This document shows, one piece after another, positions 46,481 through 57,102 of a DNA stretch of 64,000 bases. The stretch comes from Pelagibacterium sp. 26DY04. GTDB taxonomy: Bacteria; Pseudomonadota; Alphaproteobacteria; Rhizobiales; Devosiaceae. The notes beneath the pieces were generated by a model that was not told where the DNA came from, made no database searches, and saw only the letters and a list, made by a program, of their open reading frames with translations. Made by a program: the position numbers and the translations under genes. How positions within the stretch are numbered: the stretch's first letter is position 1; each line of letters starts with the position of its first letter. Location of the stretch: assembly GCF_031202305.1 (NCBI RefSeq), contig NZ_CP101731.1:868001-932000 (forward strand), read 5' to 3'.

Positions 46481-46483
46481 CTT

Positions 46484-47410
46484 TTAAAGAAGGCTCGCGA
46501 GAACCAGGGCCGCGGTGAACGCCAGGCCCAGCCAGTGATTGGACTTGAACAGCATCAGGCTGCGCGCACCGTTGGTGCGCTCGATCGTGATCACCTGCCA
46601 GGCAAGCATGGCGACAGGCACGAGAAACAGCACGAAAAATACCCAGCTCGCGCCGACCATCAAGGCAGCGATTGCCCATAGCGCCGCGGCCAATGCGTAA
46701 AATACCGCAACGAACGGACGCACATTGGCGCCGGCCAGACGGGCCGTGGATTTGACCCCGATCAGCGCATCGTCTTCCACGTCCTGCAGCGCATAGATGG
46801 TGTCGTAACCGATGGTCCAGGCAATGCAGCCGAGATAAAGCACCACGGCGGGCCAGGCGAGAGTGCTGGTTTCGGTCGCCCAGCCCATCAGTGCGCCCCA
46901 TGAAAAGGCGAGGCCCAGAAAGAGCTGCGGCCAATACGTGACCCGCTTCATGAATGGATAAATGGCGACCAGGACGAGCGATGCGATGCCGACGAGAATG
47001 GCAAAGGTGTTGAACTGGACGAGTACCGCCAGCCCGACCAGCGATTGGGCCACGAGCCAAGCCGCCGCCTGCTTGACGCTGACCTGCCCCGACGGAATGG
47101 GCCGCGAGCGCGTGCGGGCCACCTTGTCGTCGATATCGCGATCGACGATGTCGTTGAAGGTGCAGCCGGCCCCGCGCATGGCGATGGCGCCGATGAAAAA
47201 CAGAACCAGATGCCACCAATTGAAGCCGGTGTCGGTTGCAAGGCTCGCCAGGCCCAAGGCGAAAGCGCAGGGCCAGAAAAGGAGCTGATAGCCGATGGGG
47301 CGGTCGAGCCGCGACATGCGCAGATAAGGTTTGGCCTGGGCCGGGGCATACCGATCCACCCAATTGCCCTTGACCGCATCGGCGACGGTTCCGGTGTTCT
47401 CGTGCTGCAT
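46484..47410 (-). CDS. ubiA: 4-hydroxybenzoate polyprenyltransferase
   Basis: An inner-membrane enzyme of 308 residues that attaches the isoprenoid tail to 4-hydroxybenzoate in ubiquinone synthesis. Eight to nine hydrophobic segments are present, and the two Asp-rich motifs are intact: GCTFNDIVDRDIDDKVARTR and YDTIYALQDVEDD. RSRPIPSG after the first is typical. The ATG at 47410 follows AAAAGG; an upstream start at 47452 is possible. Divergent from rsmE with a short shared upstream region. Confidence 0.96.
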   Translation of the reverse strand: MQHENTGTVADAVKGNWVDRYAPAQAKPYLRMSRLDRPIGYQLLFWPCAFALGLASLATDTGFNWWHLVLFFIGAIAMRGAGCTFNDIVDRDIDDKVARTRSRPIPSGQVSVKQAAAWLVAQSLVGLAVLVQFNTFAILVGIASLVLVAIYPFMKRVTYWPQLFLGLAFSWGALMGWATETSTLAWPAVVLYLGCIAWTIGYDTIYALQDVEDDALIGVKSTARLAGANVRPFVAVFYALAAALWAIAALMVGASWVFFVLFLVPVAMLAWQVITIERTNGARSLMLFKSNHWLGLAFTAALVLASLL

Positions 47411-47485
47411 GGATGGCCTTTTGTGCCGGAGCGTTGTCTGGCACAAAGGCACTAATCGCTCTCAAGTTCAAGTCAACCACCTCCC

Positions 47486-48226
47486 ATGCCCCGCACTCAC
47501 AAGACCCTGCCGCGTCTCTTTCTCGAAGTCCCCTTGCAGACCGGCGCCGAAGTGGCGCTCGACAAGGACCAGACAAATCACCTGGTCAACGTGCTGCGCC
47601 GCGGGGCAGGGGACAATTGCGTGGTCTTCAATGGCCGCGACGGGGCGTTCCTCGCCGAAATCACGCAGGTGAGCAAAAAGCTCGTTTCCCTGCGGCTTAT
47701 CGAACAGTCCGCCGAACAGACGCCGGCCAACGATCTCTGGTTCGGCTTCGCTCCGATCAAGCGGCTCGACTACGAAATCCAGAAGGCGACCGAGATGGGG
47801 GCGGGGATCATCCAGCCGGTGATCACCCGCTATGTGCAAAACCCACGGCTCAACCCCGTAAAGCTCAGGGCGCATGCCGTAGAGGCCGCGCAGCAATGCG
47901 AGGTCTTGAGCGTGCCCGAGATCGCGCCCGAGATCGGCTTCGACAAGCTCCTTTCGGAATGGAACCAGACGCATGGCGACCGCATGCTGATCTTTTGTGA
48001 CGAGGCCGCCGCATCCTCTTCGCCGCTCGAGACGTTGAACGGGCTCAAGGGCAAGCGCTTGGGTCTGCTGATCGGCCCCGAAGGCGGTTTCGCCGATGAG
48101 GAACGCGATCGATTGCTGGCATCGGACTTCGTCGAGCCGATCAGCCTGGGGCCGCGAATCCTGCGGGCCGATACGGCGGCGGTGGCCGCGCTTGCGCTGA
48201 TTCAGGCGGCGGCAGGTGATTGGTAG
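47486..48226 (+). CDS. rsmE: 16S rRNA (uracil1498-N3)-methyltransferase
   Basis: A SPOUT-fold enzyme of 246 residues acting on 16S rRNA. The N-terminal PUA-like part has DKDQTNHLVNVLRRGAGDN, and the knotted C-terminal part has KATEMGAGIIQPVITRYVQN, LLIGPEGGFADEERD and LGPRILRADTAAVAALALIQ, the SAM-binding knot. Length and motifs are normal. The ATG at 47486 is the natural start. gshA follows 114 bases later behind an inverted repeat, so it is probably a separate transcript. Confidence 0.95.
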   Translation: MPRTHKTLPRLFLEVPLQTGAEVALDKDQTNHLVNVLRRGAGDNCVVFNGRDGAFLAEITQVSKKLVSLRLIEQSAEQTPANDLWFGFAPIKRLDYEIQKATEMGAGIIQPVITRYVQNPRLNPVKLRAHAVEAAQQCEVLSVPEIAPEIGFDKLLSEWNQTHGDRMLIFCDEAAASSSPLETLNGLKGKRLGLLIGPEGGFADEERDRLLASDFVEPISLGPRILRADTAAVAALALIQAAAGDW

Positions 48227-48233
48227 AAAGGTT

Positions 48234-48255
48234 TTTATCGTAAGGTTACGATAAA
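48234..48255. promoter_or_regulatory. Perfect dyad operator candidate upstream of gshA
   Basis: TTTATCGTAA, GG, TTACGATAAA: a perfect 10-bp inverted repeat with a 2-base spacer, 86 bases ahead of the gshA ATG and 8 after the rsmE stop. It lacks a terminator T run. The size and symmetry fit a dimeric repressor or activator site; the binding protein is unknown. Confidence 0.5.
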
Positions 48256-48340
48256 GGGTATTGATCTGGAACGAACGCCCGCTATTGTCGCGGGCTCTGG
48301 CATGGCCCTCATGCCCATGCATTACATTCCGAGGTACTTC

Positions 48341-49717
48341 ATGGCCGAAAAGCCGTCGCCCACGATCGAATCGCGCTCCCAATTGATCGAAGCGATCTCT
48401 CGCGGCTCCAAGCCGAAATCGGAATGGCGCATCGGCACCGAGCACGAGAAGTTCACCTTCTATCGCGACGGTTTCAAACCTGTACCGTATGAGGGCGAGA
48501 ACGGCATCGGCGCGCTGCTCGACAAGGTCCAGACCGAAACCGCCTGGCTGCCGTATTACGATCGCGACAAGGTGATCGGGCTCAACAATCCTCTGGGCGG
48601 CGGCGCCATCTCGCTCGAGCCGGGCGGCCAGTTCGAGCTTTCGGGCGCTCCGCTCGAAACCATCCACCAGACTTGCACCGAAGCCAACGAGCACTTGAAG
48701 CTTCTGCGCAAGTTCACCGAGCCCATGGGGATCGATTTCCTCGGCATCGGGGTGACGCCCACCTGGACGCTCGACGAAATCCCCGCCATGCCCAAATCGC
48801 GTTACGGCATCATGAAGCCCTATATGGAAAAGGTGGGCACGCTGGGCACCTCGATGATGTTCCGCTCGGCCACAGTGCAGGTCAATCTCGACTTCGCCTC
48901 GGAAGCCGATATGGTCAAAAAGCTCCGCGTCAGCCTGGCGCTGCAGCCGATCGCCACGGCGCTTTTCGCCAATTCGCCTTTCCTTGAGGGCAAGCCCAAC
49001 GGTTTGCTGTCGTTCCGGTCGCACATCTGGCTCAACACCGACAATGACCGCACCGGCATGCTGCCCTTCGCCTTCGAAGACGGCATGGGGTTCGAGCGCT
49101 ATGTGGATTATGCCCTCGACGTGCCGATGTATTTCGTCATCCGCAACGGGCAGTACATCAACTGCGCCGGGGAAAGCTTCCGAGCCTTCCTCGATGGCAA
49201 GCTGCCTCAGCTTCCGGGCGAAAAGCCCACGCTCAAGGATTGGGAAGACCACCTTTCGACGCTCTTTCCCGAAGTGCGCATGAAGCAGTATCTCGAAATG
49301 CGCGGCGCCGATGGCGCCCCCTGGCAGGGCATCTGCGCGCTGCCGGCCTTCTGGGTGGGGCTGCTTTACGATGATACCGCCCTCGATGCGGCCTGGGACC
49401 TGGTCAAGGACTGGACCGAAGAGGAGCGGCAGGCCCTGCGGCTCGGCGTGCCCAAGACAGCGCTCAAGACGCCGTTCCGCGATGGAACCGTGTTCGAGAT
49501 CGCGAGGGAAGCGGTGGCCATCGCCCGCGCCGGGCTCAAGGCGCGCGACAAACACAATTGGGAAGGGGCGGACGAAGCGGTATTCCTCAAGCCGCTCGAC
49601 TATACGCTCGAAGTCGGCGAGACACCTGCCGAACGGCTGCTCGATCTCTACCACGGCGAGTGGAAGGGCGACATTTCGCGGGTTTTCTCCGACTACGGCA
49701 TGGCGAGGGCCGCGTAA
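48341..49717 (+). CDS. gshA: Glutamate-cysteine ligase (plant/alphaproteobacterial type)
   Basis: Makes gamma-glutamylcysteine, the first step of glutathione synthesis; 458 residues, cytoplasmic. [38 protein letters not shown] and [19 protein letters not shown] are hallmark segments of the class shared by plants and alphaproteobacteria. The ATG at 48341 with GAGG upstream gives the usual length; a start at 48302 is possible. The gene stands alone behind a dyad operator, followed by the repeat desert. Confidence 0.95.
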   Translation: MAEKPSPTIESRSQLIEAISRGSKPKSEWRIGTEHEKFTFYRDGFKPVPYEGENGIGALLDKVQTETAWLPYYDRDKVIGLNNPLGGGAISLEPGGQFELSGAPLETIHQTCTEANEHLKLLRKFTEPMGIDFLGIGVTPTWTLDEIPAMPKSRYGIMKPYMEKVGTLGTSMMFRSATVQVNLDFASEADMVKKLRVSLALQPIATALFANSPFLEGKPNGLLSFRSHIWLNTDNDRTGMLPFAFEDGMGFERYVDYALDVPMYFVIRNGQYINCAGESFRAFLDGKLPQLPGEKPTLKDWEDHLSTLFPEVRMKQYLEMRGADGAPWQGICALPAFWVGLLYDDTALDAAWDLVKDWTEEERQALRLGVPKTALKTPFRDGTVFEIAREAVAIARAGLKARDKHNWEGADEAVFLKPLDYTLEVGETPAERLLDLYHGEWKGDISRVFSDYGMARAA

Positions 49718-50989
49718 GGCCGTGCCAAATCGCCCTCCGGCTGAGCCTTCGGGTCATCGCGATTTCAATAGACGGCATGGGGCGATGAACGCTCCGCACT
49801 GTATTTGTTAGTATGAAGCGATCATCGCCCCATGCGTCCGGGATTTTGGGCTTATGGCGGCTTCTCGGGCTGGGGGTTGTTGAGAGTTTTTAGTGGGTCG
49901 GTTGGTCGAACCGAAAAAGTGGGAACCACTTTTTCTGCCAACCTCCCGGCCGTCCCCTCGCTGCCCCTCCGGGTTTCCCCGGTGCGACGTGGGAGTGATT
50001 GGATTGGTGGTCCGCTCACACCTTTTATCCACATCCGGCCATCTGTCCGCTTTGGGCCTTCCCCACGGCGACCCGTGAGGAACCCGAACCGATCCCGCCC
50101 AAACGTTCGTAGCGCTTGCGTCCATATGCGCGGGGTCGTGAGGGGGAGTATGGGGCAAGCGCAGGGGGCGGGGATAAGTTTTTTGGCGCCGGTGTCTGTG
50201 GAAGCTCAGCGCCGCCCTCATTCGCGGCCCTTCTCCCACCAGGGGAGAAGGGGGCTCTTGGGGAGCGTTGCGGCTAGGGCTCAGGCACTGAGTGTACTGG
50301 ATCCCGGCTCAAGGCCGGGATGACGATTGGGGGTGGTGTGCTGGTGGGGATAAGCAGTTGGGCTGTTGGAGACCTTGGTGGTGGAGCGTGGTGAGGGCGG
50401 AGGCGGGGCTGTGCCCTGCCTCACCCTCACCGTGTCACCCCGGGCTTGACCCGGGGCAAGGTATGCGCGCCGTTTCCGGCTCTTGCCATGACGCAAGCTC
50501 AGCGCCCCCCTCATCCCCGGCCCTTCTCCCACCAGGGGAGAAGGGGGCTCTTGGGGGAACGCTACGGCTGAGGCTCAGGCGCTGTGATCGCGTTGTCCCT
50601 CTTACCCTTCTCCCTCAAGGGGAGAAGGAGTTCTTGGGGGAGCGTTACGGCGAGAATCTCGTCGCTCGTCCTTTCCAGCCTCTCCTCGTCATTGTCGGGC
50701 TGAACCCGACAATCCGCAGCGCTGCCTGTGGTGCGGGAGAGATTGGGGGACGCACTTCTGATGAGCTGCTTGGAAAACCTTGCGGGTCTCCGGGTCAATC
50801 CCGGATCAAGTCCGGGGACGAAGACGACGAAGAGGAGGGTACAGGGGAGCCGCAACGGTGGGGGCGGCGAGAGGCGGCCGGAAGGAAAGGGAGAGGGCGA
50901 GGGACAGGGTACGGCAAGATCCGGGAGCGGCGCGCATACCTTGCCCCGGGTCAAGCCCGGGGCGACACGGGTGGAGAATGGAGTAAGGG
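49718..50989. repeat. Gene desert made of palindromic repeats
   Basis: I see no supported gene. Recognisable elements: AAAAAGTGG/CCACTTTTT hairpin (49914-49934); inverted GGGAGAAGG-type copies at about 50214-50255 and 50508-50555, and one at 50597-50640; GGATCCCGGCTCAAGGCCGGG (50298-50322); CCCCGGGCTTGACCCGGGG elements at 50432-50473 and, inverted, 50928-50968; GTCGGGCTGAACCCGACAA (50694-50712); and the inverted GGGTCTCCGGGTCAA element at 50773-50836. Several of these are copies of elements 20-45 kb away. Confidence 0.8.
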
Positions 50990-51074
50990 AGAGAGGAGAG
51001 AGGAGAGAGGAGAGAGGAGAGAGGAGAGAGGAGAGAGGAGAGAGGAGAGAGGAGAGAGGAGAGAGGAGAGAGAG
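50990..51074. repeat. Microsatellite: twelve tandem copies of AGAGAGG
   Basis: An uninterrupted 85-base run of the 7-base unit AGAGAGG (12.1 copies). It ends 12 bases from the stop codon of the LysR-type regulator gene. Long perfect tracts like this are prone to slippage; here it is non-coding and downstream of the gene. Confidence 0.97.
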
Positions 51075-51086
51075 TCACTCACTCAA

Positions 51087-52004
51087 CTACTCGGCTGCCG
51101 TGCTCTCCGTTGCCTCGCGGCCGTAATAGGAGCCGGGCAGGTTGCCCATGCTTTCGACGATATGGGTCGCCAGTGCGTCGTAGATGCCGCCATAGGCGTG
51201 CGAGGCGCGCAGGAGGGCGATCTGGGCGTCGTTCAAACGCGGCAGGCCCTGATCCTGCGAGATCACCCGCATTCCTGGCTGCAGGGCGCTTTCGGGCAGG
51301 AAGCCGACGGCGAGATCCGAGAGCACCGCCGAGGAGATGGCGGTGGCGTTCGAGGACGTGTAGGCGACGCGGAAGTCGCGGTTGATCCTGTTGAGCGCCT
51401 CGACCGCATCGGCGCGCCAGGTGCAAAAGGACGGGCCGCAGGCCAGGGGGAGGGGATCGGAAGCCAGCGCCCGTCCGCCATGGCTGGCCACCCAATACAT
51501 CTTTTCGGTGCGGAACAGCTCGCCGAATTCGTGCATCGTCCCTTGCGTGAACACGATGATGTCGTAACGCCCCGAGCGCATGCCGGACAAAAGCTCCTCG
51601 GAAGGCTGGCAGCGGACATCGACGGTGATGCGCGGATGGGTGCGCTGGAAGCTCGAAAGGATCACCGGGAGGAGCTTGACCGCATAGTCGTCGGGCACCC
51701 CGAACCGGATATTGCCGACAAGATCGTCCTTGGAGAACATGTCGATGATCTCGGCATTGATCTTGAGCATGCGCCGGGCCCGCGCGTAGAGCGCTTCGCC
51801 CTCGGTGGTCAGCGACACGCGCCGTCCGTCACGCAGGAACAGGGGCTGGCCCAGCCGCTCCTCGAGCCGCTTGATCTGCATCGAAACCGCCGACTGGGTC
51901 TTGTAAACCCGCCGGGCCGCCTCGGTGAAACTGGCGCAATCGGCGATGGCGCAGAAGGTCTGCAACTGATCGAGATCAAGCGGAGCAGCCATTGCCTTTT
52001 CCAT
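51087..52004 (-). CDS. LysR-family transcriptional regulator, LrhA-like
   Basis: A DNA-binding regulator of 305 residues. The winged helix-turn-helix spans residues 8-65 (FCAIADCASFTEAARRVYKT, QSAVSMQIKRLEERLGQPLF), followed by a substrate-binding-like effector domain (GNIRFGVPDDYAVKLLPVIL onward). The opening LDLDQLQTF and the QSAVSMQIKRLE recognition helix resemble LrhA-type regulators of motility and fimbriae; the effector is unknown. The ATG at 52004 is used; a GTG one codon earlier and an ATG at 51992 are alternatives. It is divergent from a DUF1127 gene, a likely target, and ends beside the microsatellite. Confidence 0.88.
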   Translation of the reverse strand: MEKAMAAPLDLDQLQTFCAIADCASFTEAARRVYKTQSAVSMQIKRLEERLGQPLFLRDGRRVSLTTEGEALYARARRMLKINAEIIDMFSKDDLVGNIRFGVPDDYAVKLLPVILSSFQRTHPRITVDVRCQPSEELLSGMRSGRYDIIVFTQGTMHEFGELFRTEKMYWVASHGGRALASDPLPLACGPSFCTWRADAVEALNRINRDFRVAYTSSNATAISSAVLSDLAVGFLPESALQPGMRVISQDQGLPRLNDAQIALLRASHAYGGIYDALATHIVESMGNLPGSYYGREATESTAAE

Positions 52005-52139
52005 CACGAATTTTGATCGATTAAATGAAATCTATTTGTTTGAATAATGGAAGGCAAGTGCCTACATACCGCTTGCAACAACGCAGCCGCCCATAAACTC
52101 TACCAGTCCGATAGAGGAAATGGGGTGATGGAGTAGATC

Positions 52140-52346
52140 ATGGCCCTGTTCTCTTTCAAATCCCGCGCCGGCGCCGGTATGCGCCGTTCGACCCTGCGCT
52201 CGATGATGCAGATGGATGAATCCCTGCTCAGCGACATGGGGTTGACCCGCTACGATATCGCGGAAGCTCTTCGTCATGGCGCCGCCGCCGCCGGAGAGTT
52301 TCTGGACGCACGCCGCAATGCGCGTGCCATTCAATGGCTTCGGTGA
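52140..52346 (+). CDS. DUF1127 family small protein
   Basis: A 68-residue protein with the DUF1127 core MDESLLSDMGLTRYDIAEAL, a helical, arginine-containing small domain common in alphaproteobacteria. Some members bind RNA or act in phosphate and carbon-metabolism responses; this one is uncharacterised. GGAG precedes the ATG at good spacing. It is transcribed away from the LysR gene and followed by a strong terminator. Confidence 0.88.
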   Translation: MALFSFKSRAGAGMRRSTLRSMMQMDESLLSDMGLTRYDIAEALRHGAAAAGEFLDARRNARAIQWLR

Positions 52347-52469
52347 CCCCTTGCTGAAGCCCTGATCGGGCTCTTGGTGCGGCGTATTTTGCCGGTGCGT
52401 CCGCGCCCCTCCAAAGAGAGCCCGAAAGAAGGCAGGGCCTGATTTGCCTTTGGCCTTGTTTTCTAGCCC

Positions 52470-52499
52470 AGCCGGACCGCGTGCGGTCCGGCTTTTTTG
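52470..52499 (+). terminator. Strong Rho-independent terminator after the DUF1127 gene
   Basis: GCCGGACCGC (52471-52480) pairs perfectly with GCGGTCCGGC (52483-52492), followed by six T. The 3' untranslated stretch from the stop codon to here is about 120 bases. Confidence 0.92.
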
Positions 52500-52523
52500 T
52501 GCCTCGAATCGCGATCAGGCAGT

Positions 52524-53021
52524 TTAAGGCAGGGCTTCGAAGCCCTCCTGGAAGCCGGCGAGCGAGACGGGGATGCCGATTCCTTCCTCGGGCGTTCTGA
52601 AAACGATGAAGATCGCGTTCTCGCCTTCGGAGAGCTGGGTCATCAATTCGTCGTCCATGACCACTTCGGCAACGCATCCATTGGGCAGGCAGCGCACGAA
52701 GGCAACGCGCCCAAGATCTTCCCCATCGATATTGAGCCCCAGCCCGTTGGGCAGCAGCACGCCCAGGGGCGCGAGCACGCGCAGCAGGCGCGCCTCCTGA
52801 TCGGCGGTCTTGAGCGCGATCACCGAGAGGGCCACGTTGGGCTGGTCTTCGGCGGTGACGTTCTGGATCAGGGCGCATTGCTCTTCGAGCGCGCCAGGCA
52901 CCAGATCGCAGCTCATCTGCCAATCGCCGTGCTCGGAGCGCACTGTTCCCTGCGCGCCGGCCGGTGCGGCAAGGGAAAAAGAGGCGATAAGGGCTGCGGC
53001 GAAAGTGGCGATGTGGCGCAT
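52524..53021 (-). CDS. Invasion-associated locus B (IalB) family periplasmic protein
   Basis: A 165-residue exported protein. The signal peptide MRHIATFAAALIASFSLAAP is followed by AGAQ, then the family's W-x-M-x-C segment (HGDWQMSCDLVPGALEEQCA) and a second Cys pair region (VRCLPNGCVAEVVMDDEL). These Cys are spaced for disulfides, as in IalB proteins, first described as a virulence factor of Bartonella but widespread in free-living relatives. Role here unknown. ATG at 53021; an upstream frame is rejected because it would bury the signal peptide. Confidence 0.88.
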   Translation of the reverse strand: MRHIATFAAALIASFSLAAPAGAQGTVRSEHGDWQMSCDLVPGALEEQCALIQNVTAEDQPNVALSVIALKTADQEARLLRVLAPLGVLLPNGLGLNIDGEDLGRVAFVRCLPNGCVAEVVMDDELMTQLSEGENAIFIVFRTPEEGIGIPVSLAGFQEGFEALP

Positions 53022-53336
53022 GAAAAGCTCTTGTCTCCTGGCGACCCGGACGTCGGGACGATTGCCTGATGTGTCGGGCAGGCTGGCGGTCCTTGTCAAC
53101 ATAAGGTCGCCAAACCGGTCACAAATCGCACAACTGGGGCGGGCTTAAGGCGCCTTTGGCGCAATTTGACGCACAAAATGTGCTCTCGGGATCAATTGCC
53201 TTGCTCGGAAGGATGTGGTTTAGCTGCCCGCAGAAAAATCTGCACCCCAGTCATGAGTCGGGAGCGGGCGCCATTTGCCACGCGGAGCGGACATGCTAGG
53301 GAGCGCAAAAAACAATTACGTTCAGGAGAAGTCCAG
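53022..53336 (+). other. Intergenic region upstream of the cytochrome oxidase operon
   Basis: A 315-base gap between divergent genes that must hold the promoter of the ctaC operon. I see no repeats of the window's families and no operator I can name; AGGAG at 53323 is the ribosome site of ctaC. Confidence 0.5.
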
Positions 53337-54242
53337 GTGACAGGATTTTCTTTCCGTCTGGTCAGAGCCTCACTCGCTGCGCTGCTGTTTGCGCTGATCC
53401 CGGCAATCGCTTCGGCCCAGGAGGCGGGCCATGCCGTTCCCGGTCAGATCGGCTTGCAGCCATCGGTGACCCCGATCATGGATTCGATCATCGCCTTCCA
53501 TGACAATCTGCTTATGTGGATCATCACCGCGATCGTGCTAGTGGTGCTCGCGCTTCTGATCGTTGTGATCGTGCGCTTCAACCAGCGCGCCAATCCCGTC
53601 CCCTCCAAGGTCACCCATAACACCCTGGTGGAAGTCGTCTGGACCGTCGTTCCCGTCCTGCTGCTTTTCGTGATCGCCATCCCCTCCTTCGGCGTTCTGG
53701 CCGATCAGCAGACCATCCCGGACGGCGAGCGCCGCTATCTCGGTTCGCAGATCTTCGGCGGCGATCTCGAAGTGCCCGCGCCCGAGCTTACGATCAAGGT
53801 CACCGGCTACCAGTGGTACTGGGGCTATGAATACATGGACCAGGACGTCGACTTCGTCTCCGTGATGCTCAATGAAGAGCAGCGCGCCGAGCAGAAGCCC
53901 GATCAGCCTCGCCTCCTGGCGGTCGATAACGAACTGATCGTGCCGGTCAACACTACCGTCCGTCTCCTGGTTACCGCCGCCGACGTGCTGCACGCCTTCG
54001 CCGTCCCGTCCTTCGGCATCAAGACCGACGCCGTGACCAGCCGGAACAACGAAACCTGGTTCAACGCTCGCGAGACCGGTATCTATTACGGCCAGTGCTC
54101 GGAGTTGTGCGGCAAGGATCACGCGTTCATGCCGATCGCCGTGCGCGTCGTTGAGCAGGAACAGTTCGATGCGTGGCTGGCCGCTGCCCAGGAAGGCAGC
54201 CTCGCCGATGCCAACAGCACGCTGCTGGCTTCGATCGAGTAA
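53337..54242 (+). CDS. ctaC: Cytochrome c oxidase subunit II
   Basis: The CuA-bearing subunit of an aa3-type oxidase; 301 residues. A signal peptide (residues 1-27, ending ASA-QE) and two membrane segments (LLMWIITAIVLVVLALLIVV; TVVPVLLLFVIAIPSF) precede the cupredoxin domain. YQWYWGYEYMD marks the electron-entry aromatic patch and CSELCGKDHAFM holds the CuA ligands. The start is a GTG at 53337 with AGGAG eight bases upstream. First gene of the oxidase operon. Confidence 0.97.
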   Translation: MTGFSFRLVRASLAALLFALIPAIASAQEAGHAVPGQIGLQPSVTPIMDSIIAFHDNLLMWIITAIVLVVLALLIVVIVRFNQRANPVPSKVTHNTLVEVVWTVVPVLLLFVIAIPSFGVLADQQTIPDGERRYLGSQIFGGDLEVPAPELTIKVTGYQWYWGYEYMDQDVDFVSVMLNEEQRAEQKPDQPRLLAVDNELIVPVNTTVRLLVTAADVLHAFAVPSFGIKTDAVTSRNNETWFNARETGIYYGQCSELCGKDHAFMPIAVRVVEQEQFDAWLAAAQEGSLADANSTLLASIE

Positions 54243-54256
54243 GCGGCAGAGAATAA

Positions 54257-55924
<1,668 letters not shown>

Positions 55925-55950
55925 GCCGGCGCCACAAAGAACCGACCCTT

Positions 55951-55980
55951 CGCAACCCGGTTCGCCGGGTTGCGTTTTAA
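55951..55980 (+). terminator. Terminator-like hairpin between ctaD and ctaB (possible attenuator)
   Basis: CGCAACCCGG, loop TTCG, CCGGGTTGCG: a perfect 10-bp stem with a stable UUCG tetraloop, followed by TTTTAATTT. It lies inside the operon, so it may lower expression of the assembly genes relative to subunits II and I. Confidence 0.7.
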
Positions 55981-56005
55981 TTTCAAACCGGAGCCCGGCC
56001 TCACC

Positions 56006-56935
56006 TTGGCTTACGTTGACGACAACACCGAAACCACTTCCGTCCAGCTTGGCGGCCGCGTGGAGGATTATCTGGAGCTGCTAAAGCCCCGGGTGATGCA
56101 GCTTGTCGTGTTCACCGGCTTTGTCGGCATGCTCGTCGCCCCAGGCGGCATCAATCCCGTTATCGGTTTTATCGCCATCCTGTGCATCGCCATCGGGGGC
56201 GGTGCGTCCGGCGCGCTCAACATGTGGTACGACGCCGATATCGACGCGGTCATGAGCCGCACCGTGAATCGTCCGATCCCGGCCGGCCGCGTCAGCCGTG
56301 AAGATGCGCTGGTGTTTGGCCTCGCCCTGTCGGGCTTTTCGGTCGCCACGCTCGGGCTTGCAACCAACTGGCTCGCGGCGGGGCTGCTGGCCTTCACCAT
56401 TTTCTTTTACGCCGTTATCTATACGATGTGGCTCAAGCGCTCGACGCCGCAGAACATCGTGATCGGCGGCGCCGCCGGCGCCTTTCCGCCGATGATCGGC
56501 TGGGCGGCGGTCACCGGCTCGGTCTCGCTCGATGCCGTCATCCTGTTCCTGATCATCTTCCTGTGGACCCCGCCGCACTTCTGGGCGCTGGCGCTCTACA
56601 AGAAGGGCGACTACGAAGCGGCCGGCATCCCCATGCTGCCCAACGTGGCCGGGGAGCGCGCGACGCAGAACCAGATCGTCATCTACACCGTTCTGCTGAC
56701 GATCGTGGGCTTCGGACCGGTGCTGACCGGGCTCGTGGGATGGTTCTATGCCGTTCCCGCAGCAATTCTCGGAACGGCTTTCTCGGCTCTCGCCATTCGT
56801 GTGCGCTTTTCCGAAGGCGTTGAGATGAAGCGCCGCGCCCGCGTCCTTTTCACCTATTCCTTGCTGTATTTGTTTGTGCTGTTCGTAGCCCTGCTGGCCG
56901 ATGTTGGCCTGATCAGATGGTTTGGAGTCCTGTGA
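56006..56935 (+). CDS. ctaB: Protoheme IX farnesyltransferase (heme O synthase)
   Basis: An inner-membrane UbiA-family enzyme of about 309 residues that converts heme B to heme O for the oxidase. [20 protein letters not shown], the Asp motif [20 protein letters not shown] with PAGRV, and [20 protein letters not shown] are all diagnostic. A TTG at 56006 is the likely start, because the earlier in-frame codon at 55970 lies within the terminator-like hairpin. Its stop overlaps the next gene by one base. Confidence 0.95.
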   Translation: MAYVDDNTETTSVQLGGRVEDYLELLKPRVMQLVVFTGFVGMLVAPGGINPVIGFIAILCIAIGGGASGALNMWYDADIDAVMSRTVNRPIPAGRVSREDALVFGLALSGFSVATLGLATNWLAAGLLAFTIFFYAVIYTMWLKRSTPQNIVIGGAAGAFPPMIGWAAVTGSVSLDAVILFLIIFLWTPPHFWALALYKKGDYEAAGIPMLPNVAGERATQNQIVIYTVLLTIVGFGPVLTGLVGWFYAVPAAILGTAFSALAIRVRFSEGVEMKRRARVLFTYSLLYLFVLFVALLADVGLIRWFGVL

Positions 56936-57099
56936 TGACCGTCGAACAGAACATGAGCCAAGAACAGCGCGAAGCGTTCATGAAGCGCCGCCGCAAGCGC
57001 TCCATCGCGATCGGCATCGCACTTGCCGTTCTGGTCGCCATTTTTTATGCGATTACCATCGCAAAGCTTGGTCCGGACGTGCTTGTGCGGGACCTGTGA
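56935..57099 (+). CDS. Small cytochrome oxidase locus protein, CoxF-like
   Basis: A 54-residue single-span protein: a basic N-terminus (SQEQREAFMKRRRKRS), one hydrophobic segment (IAIGIALAVLVAIFYAITIA) and a short end. Position and form match the CoxF-type protein found between ctaB and ctaG in this order of bacteria; function unknown. The ATG at 56935 overlaps the ctaB stop, so translation is coupled. Confidence 0.8.
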   Translation: MTVEQNMSQEQREAFMKRRRKRSIAIGIALAVLVAIFYAITIAKLGPDVLVRDL

Positions 57100-57102
57100 G
57101 CC

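Noticed and set aside
49914..49934. Terminator of gshA
   Set aside because: AAAAAGTGG/CCACTTTTT is about 200 bases past the stop and looks like one of the palindromic repeats, so it is listed only with the repeat desert.
50292..52016. A 574-codon plus-strand frame through the repeat desert and opposite the LysR gene
   Set aside because: Made of repeat elements, the microsatellite and antisense of a real gene.
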